DNA of 64,000 nt from Pedobacter polysacchareus (lineage in GTDB: Bacteria; Bacteroidota; Bacteroidia; Sphingobacteriales; Sphingobacteriaceae). Where the stretch lies: assembly GCF_019802255.1 (NCBI RefSeq), contig NZ_JAHYSS010000005.1, positions 1 through 64,000 on the forward strand. The letters are read 5' to 3'. The position numbers were made by a program, and so were the translations under genes. The notes under the pieces were generated by a model. It ran no database searches and had not been told where the DNA came from. It saw nothing but the letters and a program-made list of their open reading frames with translations. Below, in pieces: positions 34,951 to 44,236 of this stretch (positions are counted from its first letter, which is position 1; each line of letters starts with the position of its first letter).

Positions 34951-35730
34951 TTACCATTGTATTTTCTCTTTGCTGATAAAGGCAGCAATACCTTTTTTGA
35001 AATCTTCACTGTCTCTCACCCTGGCATTGATCTGAACCGCCAGTGACAGACAGCTCTCTAATTGAGGGTTGGTGGTCTGACCAATCAGTTGCTTCGTTAC
35101 CATTAACGAATTGGCGGAAGTTTCCGTACACAAACTTAGTGCAAATTCTTTTACCTTCTGATGAATGTTTTCTTTGTTTGTTACAAAAGTGATCAATCCA
35201 TAGTCCAATGCCTGTTGTGCACTGAACAGCTCACCTGTTAACAGGATTCTTTTGGCAATTGTTTCAGAAGTTTTTCTAAGTAAAAAACAGGAGACAATCG
35301 CAGGTACAAATCCAAGTTTTACTTCGGTATAACCGAAATTGGCTTCCGGTACTGCGAAAGTAATGTCGCATACGGTAGCCAGTCCGCATCCACCGGCAAT
35401 GGCATGTCCCTCTACCTGGGCAATCACTACTTTGGGTAAGTAATAGATGGTAGTGAATAAACGCTTTAAATTTTCAGAGTCGGCCAGGTTTTCTTCATAA
35501 CTGTTTTGCTGGAGCTGCTGTAGATAAGCGAGATCGGCACCTGCACTAAAGGTATTGCCGTTTGCTTTTAAAATAATGACTTTTACCTCATCGTCTTCTG
35601 AAGCCTCGATCAAGGTTTCCCTAAGCAGTGTAACCAGCTCCGGATTTAAAGCATTTCGCTTTTCCGGGCGATTAATCGAAATGGTGGCAATGCGTTGCTC
35701 AACAGAATATAAAACTAATGGCGCTGTCAT
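34951..35730 (-). CDS. Enoyl-CoA hydratase/isomerase (crotonase) family protein
   Basis: Cytosolic crotonase of 259 residues. The NRPEKRNALN segment and the oxyanion-hole pieces FSAGADLAYL and VEGHAIAGGCGLATVCD are clear. EANFGYTEVKLGFVPAIVS is the form seen in methylglutaconyl-CoA hydratase-like proteins of leucine degradation, so that activity is the leading suggestion. No acyl-CoA dehydrogenase or carboxylase genes are nearby to confirm it. It appears monocistronic with its own promoter. Confidence 0.88.
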   Translation of the reverse strand: MTAPLVLYSVEQRIATISINRPEKRNALNPELVTLLRETLIEASEDDEVKVIILKANGNTFSAGADLAYLQQLQQNSYEENLADSENLKRLFTTIYYLPKVVIAQVEGHAIAGGCGLATVCDITFAVPEANFGYTEVKLGFVPAIVSCFLLRKTSETIAKRILLTGELFSAQQALDYGLITFVTNKENIHQKVKEFALSLCTETSANSLMVTKQLIGQTTNPQLESCLSLAVQINARVRDSEDFKKGIAAFISKEKIQW

Positions 35731-35764
35731 AGGTCTGGGGGTAAGTTTCTTTTGCTTTTCTAAT

Positions 35765-35772
35765 CAAAAGTA
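35765..35772 (-). promoter_or_regulatory. Candidate -7 promoter element of the crotonase gene
   Basis: TACTTTTG on the minus strand (35772-35765) matches TAnnTTTG exactly and would give a leader of about 30 nt. No well-spaced -33 element is seen. Confidence 0.4.
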
Positions 35773-35821
35773 AATAAAAAGCAAATCATTGTGGTTAAAA
35801 CGGAAGGAATTGGATGAAGAT

Positions 35822-37636
35822 CTAAGGTGGTAGCGGAATGATTTTTAAAAACCGGATTTGATGGTACGCCAATACAGGCTGAATGAAATACTGAAAAGCA
35901 TCATCTTCTTGTTTTAAATGTGTGTAAACAGTAGCTTGCTGGGCAAAAATATAAGCGATGGCTTGCTGTTTTGGGATCTCAAAACGGATGATTTCCTGCT
36001 GATGGTATCGCATGACTGCTGTTCTGCTCAGCGAAAATTGCAAGACTAAGAAAAAAGAAAAAGCGGCCATCAATAATCTCCAGTTGCCATTTACAATGGC
36101 CATAGTACCTAAAGTTAAAAAAACAGATAACAGGAGTAACTCCACTTTATTGATCCAAATCCCTGACAAAACGGAATAAGGAATTGCCGCAATAAATTTC
36201 AATCCAGTATTGTTGAATTGAATTAGCCAGCTGAGCACAGGAGCCAGAAAATCCAGACCTGGAATCAGCAGTAAAATCCCAAGGTACATGATCAAGGTGA
36301 CGGGAATTAGAATAAACAGGTTGCCCAGCAGGAATAAAAAAGGAAATTGATGGAAATAATAGATAGACAGCGGAAAGGTGAACAGCTGTGCTGCTAATGA
36401 CATAGAAATTATTCCCCATAATTTGCGGGCCCATTTATTTTGTATAGTCCAGCAGTCCTGGAGCTTGGGCTGTAAATATAAAAGACCAAAAACAGCTAGA
36501 AAAGAAAGCTGAAAGCCGACATCCCAGATTAAAAAAGGGTCATACAGCAGCATAGCAAAAGCAGCAAAGGATAAGATGTTATATTTATTTGCAGGCCTGG
36601 AGTATGTTTTTCCAACTAAAAATATAGAGATCATGATGACTGAGCGTAATACGGAAGGACTGCAGCCTGTTAATAAGGCGTAAAACCACAATAAGCCAAG
36701 GATGAGGAATAGCTTTATATATTGAGCGTTCCTTTTTTGGTTAAGGAAAGCTAGGGCGTAGTTTAAAATGAGATAAATTAAACCTACATGCATCCCGGAC
36801 ACTGATAAAGCGTGTATGGTACCCGTTTTGGAATAAATGGCCAGTATTTCCTTACTAAGATCGGCCCGATAACCAAGGATCAGCGTAGAGGCCATCGCCA
36901 CAGCTTCATTGTCCTGTAGCAAGGATTGGTAGCGCTTGACTTGCTTGACTCTGAGGGCAATCGCAAATTTAAATAATTCATTTCCAGATTGCAGACCGAG
37001 TTTTATTACCTGATTTTGCAGTAAGAAACTTTGGTGTCTAATATTTTGTGCGGCCAGCCAGGCCTGATAATCAAATTGTGCAGGATGAAAAGAGGACTTG
37101 ATTGGGGTGTAGCTGGCTGGAATCAGCAGCTCTTCCCCATAGTTGATGGCTAAAGGTTGCCTGTGATCTAATTTAATAGCGACCATTATTTTTCCAGATG
37201 CCGTTTTGGCCTGTAGCATGTGTTTCCCTTGATTTCCCAGCTGTTCAGTAAAATAAACTGACTGGATCTGTCCTTTGAATCTAAGTATCCCTGTTTTTTG
37301 GTAGGGTTCGTCCATCACCTGGATCTTTAAATAAAGGTTTGATGATTTAGAGAAATCGTCTGACTTTAAATTATTTTGATGGTGGTAGCACAACAAGCCA
37401 CCGAAAAAGAAAAAAAACAATTGAAAAAGCAAGCCAGTTCCTGATTTGAAGCGATACACTTTAATAATGTTATAATAGTTGTTCAGGAGCAGCAGCAGGC
37501 TGAGTAAGCTTAGATTGATTCCGATCAATAAAGGTAGGAAGCCGGGATATTTAAAATGATAGAAAACTACAATTCCTAAGGTGTAGGGTAGGAGTATTCT
37601 GGGGAATACCTGTTCCGGCTGGGCTGAAATATCCAT
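35822..37636 (-). CDS. ComEC/Rec2 family DNA-uptake channel protein
   Basis: Polytopic inner-membrane protein of 604 residues predicted to move single-stranded DNA into the cytoplasm during natural transformation. TM segments at the N-terminus precede a DUF4131/OB-like periplasmic domain (about 90-215) and the Competence domain (about 235-500), which contains HALSVSGMHVGLIYLIL and LTGCSPSVLRSVIMISIFLVGK. The C-terminal metallo-beta-lactamase-like domain found in many ComEC proteins is absent. Such shorter forms are common in Bacteroidota. It begins 3 nt after the stop of a helix-hairpin-helix outer-membrane-like protein, suggesting a joint role. Confidence 0.9.
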   Translation of the reverse strand: MDISAQPEQVFPRILLPYTLGIVVFYHFKYPGFLPLLIGINLSLLSLLLLLNNYYNIIKVYRFKSGTGLLFQLFFFFFGGLLCYHHQNNLKSDDFSKSSNLYLKIQVMDEPYQKTGILRFKGQIQSVYFTEQLGNQGKHMLQAKTASGKIMVAIKLDHRQPLAINYGEELLIPASYTPIKSSFHPAQFDYQAWLAAQNIRHQSFLLQNQVIKLGLQSGNELFKFAIALRVKQVKRYQSLLQDNEAVAMASTLILGYRADLSKEILAIYSKTGTIHALSVSGMHVGLIYLILNYALAFLNQKRNAQYIKLFLILGLLWFYALLTGCSPSVLRSVIMISIFLVGKTYSRPANKYNILSFAAFAMLLYDPFLIWDVGFQLSFLAVFGLLYLQPKLQDCWTIQNKWARKLWGIISMSLAAQLFTFPLSIYYFHQFPFLFLLGNLFILIPVTLIMYLGILLLIPGLDFLAPVLSWLIQFNNTGLKFIAAIPYSVLSGIWINKVELLLLSVFLTLGTMAIVNGNWRLLMAAFSFFLVLQFSLSRTAVMRYHQQEIIRFEIPKQQAIAYIFAQQATVYTHLKQEDDAFQYFIQPVLAYHQIRFLKIIPLPP

Positions 37637-37639
37637 GTC

Positions 37640-39679
37640 TTAAAATTGATGACGGATTAATAATTTAACCGCGGATTTCATATTTCCATTAATTTCGTCC
37701 AGCCCGGAACCGATGAATGCTTGATGCGGGTAATAATAGAGGTCATAACGGCTCCAGAGGTCTAACTTTCTCCATAAACGGTACCGGAGGTTTAAAAAAG
37801 TGCGGATACCCTGTCCGTAATATCCTCCGGAGCCAGAACCATATAAAACATCAGCTTCGTAGGCATAAATTCTAGACTGATAGGAAGGGGTATTAAAATA
37901 GGCCAGACGGATGTTCCCTGATATTTTTGAATGCATGGGCGTATAATAAATGTCCTGATAAATCAGGTATCCGAATTCTTTAAGCAGCTTTCCTTTTTGA
38001 TATTGAATCAGTTCTATCCTTTGTACTGTGCTGATTTTTTTATGGAATTTCCAGTTACAGTCTAGTCTGAAACTAGTTTTTAGGAGTTTTTCTAAAGAGC
38101 GGACCGTATTTACTGCTGCGGGATTTTGCTGTTTCTTTTCGGTTTTAAAGCGGGCCGTTACTTTAAACTGTTTAGTCGGACTATAAACCAATTGTGCTAG
38201 CGTTTCATAGCCGCTGGAAGCCGTATCTACCCGGTACTTCTTTTCGGGGAACTTAAAATAATCCAGATAGAGCGCAAATTTCCAATGTGGATGTGGCAGG
38301 TAATTGATACCGAGGTAAAGCCCTTTTTCATTGCTGCTTGTGGTGTTTTCTCCAATTGCCTGGCTAAAGAAATTTGCATAATCTTTGTCGTATTTTCGAT
38401 ATAGCAGCACCATGGAGATAGATTTAGAAAGGTTGGTCATCGCTCCTTGTAATCCTGCCCATCCACCGGGAAAGCTTTTTGCCAGTTCTCCATAAAAGTA
38501 AATATTTTGAAAAGCGACATTATAGTGGAGGCCGATGTTGCCTAGCTTTCTTCCTTCAAAGCCATATTTTTGGTAACTGCTGCTGTCTCTGGTGAAAGTC
38601 TGATCAAAGCGGGTCTGGTAAGCAGAAAAACCCATGTTTAAGGAATTACTGAGGTATTGTAAAGTGGCTCCATATGCCTCCTGTGCAAGCTGCTTCCTGT
38701 TTCTGATCTCTGCAGCATTTCGGTGCAGTCCGCTTTCTGAAATACTGCTTAAGGTATATTTGCCGTACTGATCTGTTTTTAAACTTGCATCGCGTTTTCT
38801 GATGGAATAAAAGGGGGTAACGAAGAGGTTTTTGGGTAATTTCAAAGTACTGGCAATGCCCCGGAAAAAGGTGCTTTCATTAGAGGAGGTATAAGGTTTT
38901 AAGCCCAGGTCTTTACTGGCCAGGCTAGTTACATCAGGCCCTTTTCCCAATGAAAAACCAGACCAAAGCGTCAGTCCTTGTCCGAATTGCAAGGTGTAAT
39001 CTCCTATGACCAGCTTTTGAATACTTCGATAATTAAACAAGGCGAAATTTCCGGAAACAAAATCAATGGGTACCGGCTTTGTACCGATGGTTTCACCGGC
39101 ATCTTTTTTCATTAACAGGGAAAATGCACCAATTTTAGGATACTGGTATTTATAACTCAGCAGCAGTTTATCGGCGGAGCCCAGGTACCTGCTGCCCGGT
39201 AAATCCCGGAAGCCTTTTTGCCGTTCAAGTGTTCTTCCATATCGAAATAGCAGTTGCTGTTCCGCTTGCTGGTAAAGGTCTTTGAATTTTAAAGAAGCAA
39301 AGCGATTTACTGGAATGAGGGTGACAAATGGAAGCATCTTGTCAATTGTGATCAGGTCGAAACCAGCAATAGATTGCAACTCGAGCAGATCCAATAATTT
39401 TCCATTGAGCAGTAGGTGCTCAAAAAAATTGCTGACCTGCAAAGGAGATAGCCAGAATAGTTTTTTCAACTCTTCCGCGTTCGTATGGTTCAGGTCTATT
39501 GGATGTTTTCTGAAAAAATCAAGCTGTTCTTCAAAGGCAGAAAGATCTTCCTCTTCCTTTCCGTTTTCGGCCAGGTTTTCCCTGAGTTCCATCACTTGTT
39601 CTTCTTCCTGTGCCTGGACAGGTAGCCATGGATAGCCGATAAAGAGGAGTAAATACAGGAATAGTGAGTAGGACATCAT
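37640..39679 (-). CDS. Helix-hairpin-helix (ComEA-like) outer-membrane barrel protein
   Basis: Exported protein of 679 residues. A signal peptide (1-24, ...PVQAQ) is followed by an acidic linker (25-52) and a ComEA-like double helix-hairpin-helix domain (about 60-120: IDLNHTNAEELKKLFWLSP, then LLELQSIAGFDLITIDKMLPFV). The remaining ~550 residues consist of alternating beta-strands and end in a phenylalanine (LLIRHQF), typical of an outer-membrane beta-barrel. The hairpin glycines of canonical GIG motifs are mostly replaced, so DNA binding is not certain. It is coupled to comEC by 3 nt. I infer an outer-membrane role in DNA uptake; the alternative is an unrelated barrel protein using HhH for protein contact. 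Confidence 0.75.
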   Translation of the reverse strand: MMSYSLFLYLLLFIGYPWLPVQAQEEEQVMELRENLAENGKEEEDLSAFEEQLDFFRKHPIDLNHTNAEELKKLFWLSPLQVSNFFEHLLLNGKLLDLLELQSIAGFDLITIDKMLPFVTLIPVNRFASLKFKDLYQQAEQQLLFRYGRTLERQKGFRDLPGSRYLGSADKLLLSYKYQYPKIGAFSLLMKKDAGETIGTKPVPIDFVSGNFALFNYRSIQKLVIGDYTLQFGQGLTLWSGFSLGKGPDVTSLASKDLGLKPYTSSNESTFFRGIASTLKLPKNLFVTPFYSIRKRDASLKTDQYGKYTLSSISESGLHRNAAEIRNRKQLAQEAYGATLQYLSNSLNMGFSAYQTRFDQTFTRDSSSYQKYGFEGRKLGNIGLHYNVAFQNIYFYGELAKSFPGGWAGLQGAMTNLSKSISMVLLYRKYDKDYANFFSQAIGENTTSSNEKGLYLGINYLPHPHWKFALYLDYFKFPEKKYRVDTASSGYETLAQLVYSPTKQFKVTARFKTEKKQQNPAAVNTVRSLEKLLKTSFRLDCNWKFHKKISTVQRIELIQYQKGKLLKEFGYLIYQDIYYTPMHSKISGNIRLAYFNTPSYQSRIYAYEADVLYGSGSGGYYGQGIRTFLNLRYRLWRKLDLWSRYDLYYYPHQAFIGSGLDEINGNMKSAVKLLIRHQF

Positions 39680-39732
39680 GATGCCTAATCACTATATTAT
39701 TTATTTAATAAAAGAATAAATTAATCTTTAAA

Positions 39733-40068
39733 TTATATTTCTTCGTTTAACTTAAGTAAGAAATCTTTCAACTTCTCCAGAGAAGCAATGATCTTTTGGT
39801 TTTCTTTTACTTCAGAAGTGTTGTTTTTTAAGTGCTCTTTGGCGCCTTTAAGGGTGAATCCTTTATCATCTACCAGGTGGAAAATGATCTTTAGATTTTC
39901 AATGTCTTCAGGAGTGAATAAACGGTTGCCTTTTTTGTTTTTCTTAGGCTGCAGTACATCAAATTCTTTCTCATAAAAGCGGATCTGAGATGCATTTACG
40001 TTAAACATTTCGGTCACTTCGCCCATCGTATAATACATTTTATTAATTTCCCGTTCTTTGTAAGGCAT
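39733..40068 (-). CDS. MerR-family transcriptional regulator
   Basis: DNA-binding protein of 111 residues. The MerR winged helix-turn-helix is present (YYTMGEVTEMFNVNASQIRFYEKEF, then NRLFTPEDIENLKIIFHLVDDKGFTLKGAKEHL), followed by a short coiled coil. There is no effector domain and no cysteine pair, so it probably does not sense metals or drugs. This short form is widespread in Bacteroidota, next to various genes. The start could be 40068 or the ATG ten codons later. It is divergent from alaS. Confidence 0.88.
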   Translation of the reverse strand: MPYKEREINKMYYTMGEVTEMFNVNASQIRFYEKEFDVLQPKKNKKGNRLFTPEDIENLKIIFHLVDDKGFTLKGAKEHLKNNTSEVKENQKIIASLEKLKDFLLKLNEEI

Positions 40069-40115
40069 AGTTTGATATTGATTATTAGTGGTTTACGGCA
40101 TTTATATAAAGTATT

Positions 40116-40123
40116 CAAATGTA
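40116..40123 (-). promoter_or_regulatory. Candidate -7 promoter element of the MerR-type gene
   Basis: TACATTTG on the minus strand (40123-40116) matches TAnnTTTG exactly, about 48 bp before the start. A perfect 10-bp palindrome, TTTATATAAA (40101-40110), lies near the expected transcription start. Confidence 0.45.
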
Positions 40124-40156
40124 AAGGGATTTTAGTAGAATACCGCAATAAAATTT

Positions 40157-40186
40157 TAATTTTGTTCACCACTAATAAGGAGAAGG
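40157..40186 (+). promoter_or_regulatory. alaS promoter element and ribosome-binding site
   Basis: TAATTTTG (40157-40164) is an exact -7 match. A strong Shine-Dalgarno AAGGAG (40177-40182) sits 4 nt before the ATG at 40187, fixing the alaS start. The implied leader is short, with no room for a T-box. Confidence 0.55.
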
Positions 40187-42889
40187 ATGACAGCTAAGGA
40201 AATCAGACAGGCATACTTAAAATTTTTTGAATCAAAACAACATCATATTGTTCCATCTGCACCAATTGTAGTAAAGAACGACCCTACTTTGATGTTCACC
40301 AATGCGGGAATGAACCAGTTTAAGGATTTGTTTCTGGGTGAAGCACCGATTAAATATCCGCGTGTAACAGATACACAACGTTGTTTACGCGTTTCTGGCA
40401 AACATAATGACCTGGAAGAAGTAGGTATTGATACCTATCACCATACGATGTTTGAGATGTTAGGGAACTGGAGCTTTGGAGATTACTTTAAGAAAGAAGC
40501 CATTTCCTGGAGCTGGGAACTTTTAACAGAAGTATACAAAATCCCTAAGGACAAATTATATGTGTCCATCTTTGAAGGAGACGAAAAAGAAGGACTGCCA
40601 AGAGATACAGAAGCGTACGAGCTTTGGAAACAATTTGTGCCGGAAGACCGCATCATATTAGGAAATAAAAAAGACAACTTTTGGGAAATGGGCGATATGG
40701 GACCTTGCGGTCCTTGTTCAGAGATTCATGTGGATTGCCGTTCAGCAGAAGAACGCGAGGCAGTAAGCGGAAAAGACCTTGTAAATGCCGACCATCCTCA
40801 GGTGATTGAAATCTGGAACAATGTATTTATGCAGTTTAACCGTCTTAAAGATGGTTCATTGCAGCCTTTACCAGCGCAGCATGTAGATACAGGAATGGGC
40901 TTTGAGCGTTTGGTTCGTGTATTACAGGAGAAATCTTCAAACTACGATACCGATGTTTTCCAGCCAATGATTCAGGTGATCGCCAAACATTCGGGTGTGG
41001 TATATGGTACAGAGGAGAAAACAGACATCGCCATGCGCGTAATGGCGGATCATATCCGTGCTATATCTTTTGTAATTGCGGATGGTCAGCTGCCTTCAAA
41101 CAATAAGGCGGGTTATGTGATTCGCCGAATTCTTCGTCGTGCAGTGAGGTATGCTTATACTTTCTTAAACCTGAAAGAGCCATTTTTAAACCAATTGGTT
41201 CCAGTTCTGGCCGAGCAGTTTAAAGGTGTTTTTGATGAACTTTATTTACAGCAGGATTTTGTGCAGAAAGTGGTATTGGAAGAAGAAGTTTCCTTCCTGA
41301 GAACTTTGGCTACAGGAATTCAGCGCTTTGAAAACTTCACGAAAAAACAAGGAGAGCTGTTGATGTCTGAAAATGCCATTGAATCTGAGAAATCATTCGA
41401 TGACAATTGGGTATACAGCATCTTAAAAGACCAGATGGTCATTCCTGGAGAATTTGCTTTCGAACTGAATGATACTTATGGCTTCCCAATCGACTTAACG
41501 GAGTTGATGGCCAGAGAGAAACGTTGGTTGGTAGATATGGAAGGGTATAATAAGGCCTTAACCTTGCAGAAAGAAAGGTCAAGAGCGGCAACTGCAGTAG
41601 ATACCGGCGACTGGATCATGGTGAATTCCGATCTGGAAACGGATTTTGTAGGTTATGACGACTTCGAAGTAGAAACGAAAATTATTAAATACCGTAAAGT
41701 GAATGCGAAAGGGAAAGATCAATACCAGATTGTATTGAGCAAAACACCTTTCTATGCAGAAAGCGGCGGACAAGTTGGTGATACCGGCAGATTAGAAGAC
41801 CATAGCAGATTGTTCTTTGTTGAAGTTACTGATACGAAGAAAGAGAATGGCGTGATCGTTCATTATACCGATACTTTACCAGAAGATTTAGACGGTTTAT
41901 TCTGGGCAGTGATAGATGAAGACAAGCGTTTATTATCTCAGGACAATCATACCGCAACTCACTTACTGCATGCAGCTTTGAAAAAAGTGCTGGGCAGTCA
42001 TGTGAATCAAAAAGGTTCCCTGGTAAATCCTGATTACTTACGCTTTGACTTTTCTCATTTCGCGAAGATCAGCGAAGAAGATCTGGCGCAGATAGAGCAC
42101 CTGGTGAATCAAAAAATCAGAGAGAATATTCCTTTGAAAGAACAAAGAGATGTGCCTTATGAACAAGCCATTTCAAGTGGGGTAACTGCTTTGTTTGGAG
42201 AGAAATATGGCGATTTCGTTCGTGTAATTACTTTTGATGACCATTATTCTAAAGAACTTTGTGGTGGTACACACGTAAAGGCTACCGGGCAGATTGGTTA
42301 TTTCAAAATCATTTCTGAAAGTGCTGTAGCCGCTGGTGTAAGACGTATCGAAGCCATTACAGCGGATAAAGCAGAAGCTTTTATTCTAGAGCAAAATAGA
42401 GAACTGAACGAACTTAGGGCCTTGTTAAAAGGGAATAAAGACCTGAAAGCCGCAGTATCTTCTTTATTGGAAGAGAATGCCAAACTGAAAAAAGAAGCGG
42501 AAAAAGCAGTAGGAGAGCAAAGTGCTAATTTGAAACATGAAATTGTTCATCACCTGAAAACCATCAATGGTGTAAATGTGATTGCTACTCATGTCGATCT
42601 TCCGAATGCCGATGCGGTGAAAAACCTGGCTTTCTCTGTGAAAGATCTGGTAGATGACCTGTTATTGGTGTTCACCACTTTAATCGATGATAAACCGGGG
42701 ATCACAGTGATGCTTTCTGAGAACCTGATTAAGAGCAAAGGTTTAAATGCCTCCAATATCGTGAGAGAGCTGGCTAAAGACATTCAGGGTGGTGGCGGTG
42801 GCCAACCATTTTATGCAACTGCCGGTGGTAAGAACAAGGATGGTCTAGCTACAGTTTTAACCAAAGTAGAAGCGCTGATTCCAGCATAA
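40187..42889 (+). CDS. alaS: Alanyl-tRNA synthetase
   Basis: Charges tRNA-Ala. The 900-residue protein has the class II catalytic core at the N-terminus (FTNAGMNQFKDLFLG as motif 1 and TDTQRCLRVSGKHNDLEEVG as motif 2, early in the protein; GMGFERL as motif 3). The editing domain has HTATH (H588, H592) and CGGTH (C692, H696) zinc-site motifs, and the C-Ala domain ends with GGGGGQPFYATAGG. The length is slightly above the usual 875 or so. It is preceded by a strong SD and followed by a strong terminator, so it is a stand-alone gene. Confidence 0.97.
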   Translation: MTAKEIRQAYLKFFESKQHHIVPSAPIVVKNDPTLMFTNAGMNQFKDLFLGEAPIKYPRVTDTQRCLRVSGKHNDLEEVGIDTYHHTMFEMLGNWSFGDYFKKEAISWSWELLTEVYKIPKDKLYVSIFEGDEKEGLPRDTEAYELWKQFVPEDRIILGNKKDNFWEMGDMGPCGPCSEIHVDCRSAEEREAVSGKDLVNADHPQVIEIWNNVFMQFNRLKDGSLQPLPAQHVDTGMGFERLVRVLQEKSSNYDTDVFQPMIQVIAKHSGVVYGTEEKTDIAMRVMADHIRAISFVIADGQLPSNNKAGYVIRRILRRAVRYAYTFLNLKEPFLNQLVPVLAEQFKGVFDELYLQQDFVQKVVLEEEVSFLRTLATGIQRFENFTKKQGELLMSENAIESEKSFDDNWVYSILKDQMVIPGEFAFELNDTYGFPIDLTELMAREKRWLVDMEGYNKALTLQKERSRAATAVDTGDWIMVNSDLETDFVGYDDFEVETKIIKYRKVNAKGKDQYQIVLSKTPFYAESGGQVGDTGRLEDHSRLFFVEVTDTKKENGVIVHYTDTLPEDLDGLFWAVIDEDKRLLSQDNHTATHLLHAALKKVLGSHVNQKGSLVNPDYLRFDFSHFAKISEEDLAQIEHLVNQKIRENIPLKEQRDVPYEQAISSGVTALFGEKYGDFVRVITFDDHYSKELCGGTHVKATGQIGYFKIISESAVAAGVRRIEAITADKAEAFILEQNRELNELRALLKGNKDLKAAVSSLLEENAKLKKEAEKAVGEQSANLKHEIVHHLKTINGVNVIATHVDLPNADAVKNLAFSVKDLVDDLLLVFTTLIDDKPGITVMLSENLIKSKGLNASNIVRELAKDIQGGGGGQPFYATAGGKNKDGLATVLTKVEALIPA

Positions 42890-42924
42890 ATTATTGTTGC
42901 CGAAAGGCTAAAAAAACTTTTTAA

Positions 42925-42957
42925 AGGAGCTGTCTATAAAGATAGCTCCTTTTTTTT
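42925..42957 (+). terminator. alaS intrinsic terminator
   Basis: A 10-bp stem (42925-42934 with 42941-42950, one G-U pair), 6-nt loop and an immediate run of T residues (42951-42957), 35 bp past the alaS stop. Confidence 0.85.
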
Positions 42958-43366
42958 ATTTTAGAAACAAATGAAACTATATTGAAATGTTTATTTCTAT
43001 ATTGATTTTGGTAGATTGGAAGTGATCATGAGGAATGGTCATAAAGCATGCTGACCTAAACTGAAAAATACCAGCTGATCAGGCCCCTTTCGCCAATGCT
43101 TTAAGTGGCCTATCTGTTTTGCTATTGTTTTGCTATTGTTTTGCTTTTTTTTTACTCAACGCTTGCTCCAGCAAAAGAACAGCAATAGCGCAGTAAGAGG
43201 AAAGTAAAGTTGTATTTGATGAGATACAGGCCTGAGGATGGTTTAATTAATAGTTAAGCTGGGCTGGCTAAATTAATGGAGGATGCTAATGCAGGCTAGG
43301 TTTTTTATAAAAAAAAACTCCCTGTACAGTATGGACTGTGCAAGGAGTGGTATGGATTGATTTCTT
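42958..43366. other. 409-bp gene-free stretch between alaS and a small acidic protein gene
   Basis: No credible coding frame on either strand. It holds an 11-bp direct repeat TGTTTTGCTAT (43115-43125, 43126-43136, then a partial third copy to about 43145). A loosely complementary stretch, AGCAAAAGAACAGCAATAG (about 43170-43188), follows, so an imperfect hairpin is possible. The minus-strand terminator of the downstream gene closes the region. I see no tRNA, transposon or CRISPR structure. Confidence 0.5.
43309..43348 (-). terminator. Terminator of the small acidic protein gene
   Basis: A 14-bp stem with two imperfect positions (43317-43330 with 43335-43348) and a 4-nt loop is followed on the minus strand by about nine T residues (43317-43309), 18 bp past the stop codon. 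Confidence 0.75.
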
Positions 43367-43612
43367 TTACTTAGGATCTTTTTTTGGGGCAATTCCCTTA
43401 TCTACATCTAGTGTAAAAGATGCTTCTGAAGCATCAAATGCTTGTTTGAGTAAATCTATTGGTGGTTGTTCAATCTCCTCATCTGTGGGTTGATCAAAAT
43501 TTTCATCAAATCCATTGGAATGAATGTCTTTCTGACTTTGTTGATCGTCTGCTTCCGAATTTAGAGCATCATCTAGAGGAACATTGTCTTCTGGGTTTTC
43601 TGGGATAGCCAT
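43367..43612 (-). CDS. Small acidic protein of unknown function
   Basis: Protein of 81 residues, very rich in Asp, Glu, Gln and Pro, with no hydrophobic core, signal peptide or TM segment, and hence probably disordered and cytosolic. Landmarks are NPEDNVPLDDALNSEADDQQSQ at the N-terminus and PPIDLLKQAFDASEASFTLD near the C-terminus, the latter likely a helix. I do not recognise a family. The strong dedicated terminator and separate spacing support a real transcribed gene. Confidence 0.6.
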   Translation of the reverse strand: MAIPENPEDNVPLDDALNSEADDQQSQKDIHSNGFDENFDQPTDEEIEQPPIDLLKQAFDASEASFTLDVDKGIAPKKDPK

Positions 43613-43690
43613 AGTTTAATATTTAGGTATATAGACATAACAGTATATCTTTGTGCTTGTTTCACCAATTCAGGCAAAATTTAAGAAATA

Positions 43691-44122
43691 CTAGGCTTCC
43701 GGCCAGTGAAATACCAGGGGAAATCCATCAGGATCTCTTACATATAATGCCTTATAGCCATAAGAGGTACTGGATGGTGCGGTTACATCTACACCATTAG
43801 ACTGCAGATATTGGTAAACCTGATCCAGGTCTGAACAGCCAAAATGGATAGACATGTCATGACGCTCCAGCCAATCATGGGCTGTGGCGGGTTTAGGACA
43901 GGTTTTTTCTCCACGAGGTGCCAGCAGCAGTTCGATTCCATTTAAGCCCAATCGTGCCCATTTGAAATTATCTGGCTTTTCCGGAGCTGCAGAAGTTTCT
44001 ATGAGGTCAAAACCGAGTAAGTCCCGGTAAAAACGTACGGAGGCAGGCATATTGAAAACCGAAAGTAAAGGTGTAAATCCTCGTATTTTTATTGGTTTTA
44101 CTGAAGTTGTATCATTTGACAT
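43691..44122 (-). CDS. VOC-family (glyoxalase/bleomycin-resistance-like) protein
   Basis: Single vicinal-oxygen-chelate module of 143 residues. The two beta-alpha-beta-beta-beta halves are visible (FTPLLSVFNMPASVRFYRDLLGFDLIET and MSIHFGCSDLDQVYQYLQSNGVDV), ending in YVRDPDGFPLVFHW. Metal-ligand candidates are H98-type (SIHFG) and the terminal H139 region. A strong AGGAG ribosome-binding site lies upstream. Function could be an enzyme or ligand binding such as bleomycin-type resistance; no neighbour settles it. Confidence 0.8.
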   Translation of the reverse strand: MSNDTTSVKPIKIRGFTPLLSVFNMPASVRFYRDLLGFDLIETSAAPEKPDNFKWARLGLNGIELLLAPRGEKTCPKPATAHDWLERHDMSIHFGCSDLDQVYQYLQSNGVDVTAPSSTSYGYKALYVRDPDGFPLVFHWPEA

Positions 44123-44236
44123 AATTTCTCCTTTTTTGCTGGTTAACAGATCATTCCATTAAGATAATAGAATAATCGGAATCGAACAACGATATGTGAA
44201 TTATTTATTGTGCTATATTTCCTAACCATTAAGCCT

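Noticed and set aside
35822..37636. ComEC considered truncated because the metallo-beta-lactamase-like domain is missing
   Set aside because: Shorter ComEC forms without that domain are common in Bacteroidota, and the gene has a normal stop in a tight operon.
43115..43147. Possible CRISPR-like repeat
   Set aside because: The unit is 11 bp with no spacers and no cas genes nearby.
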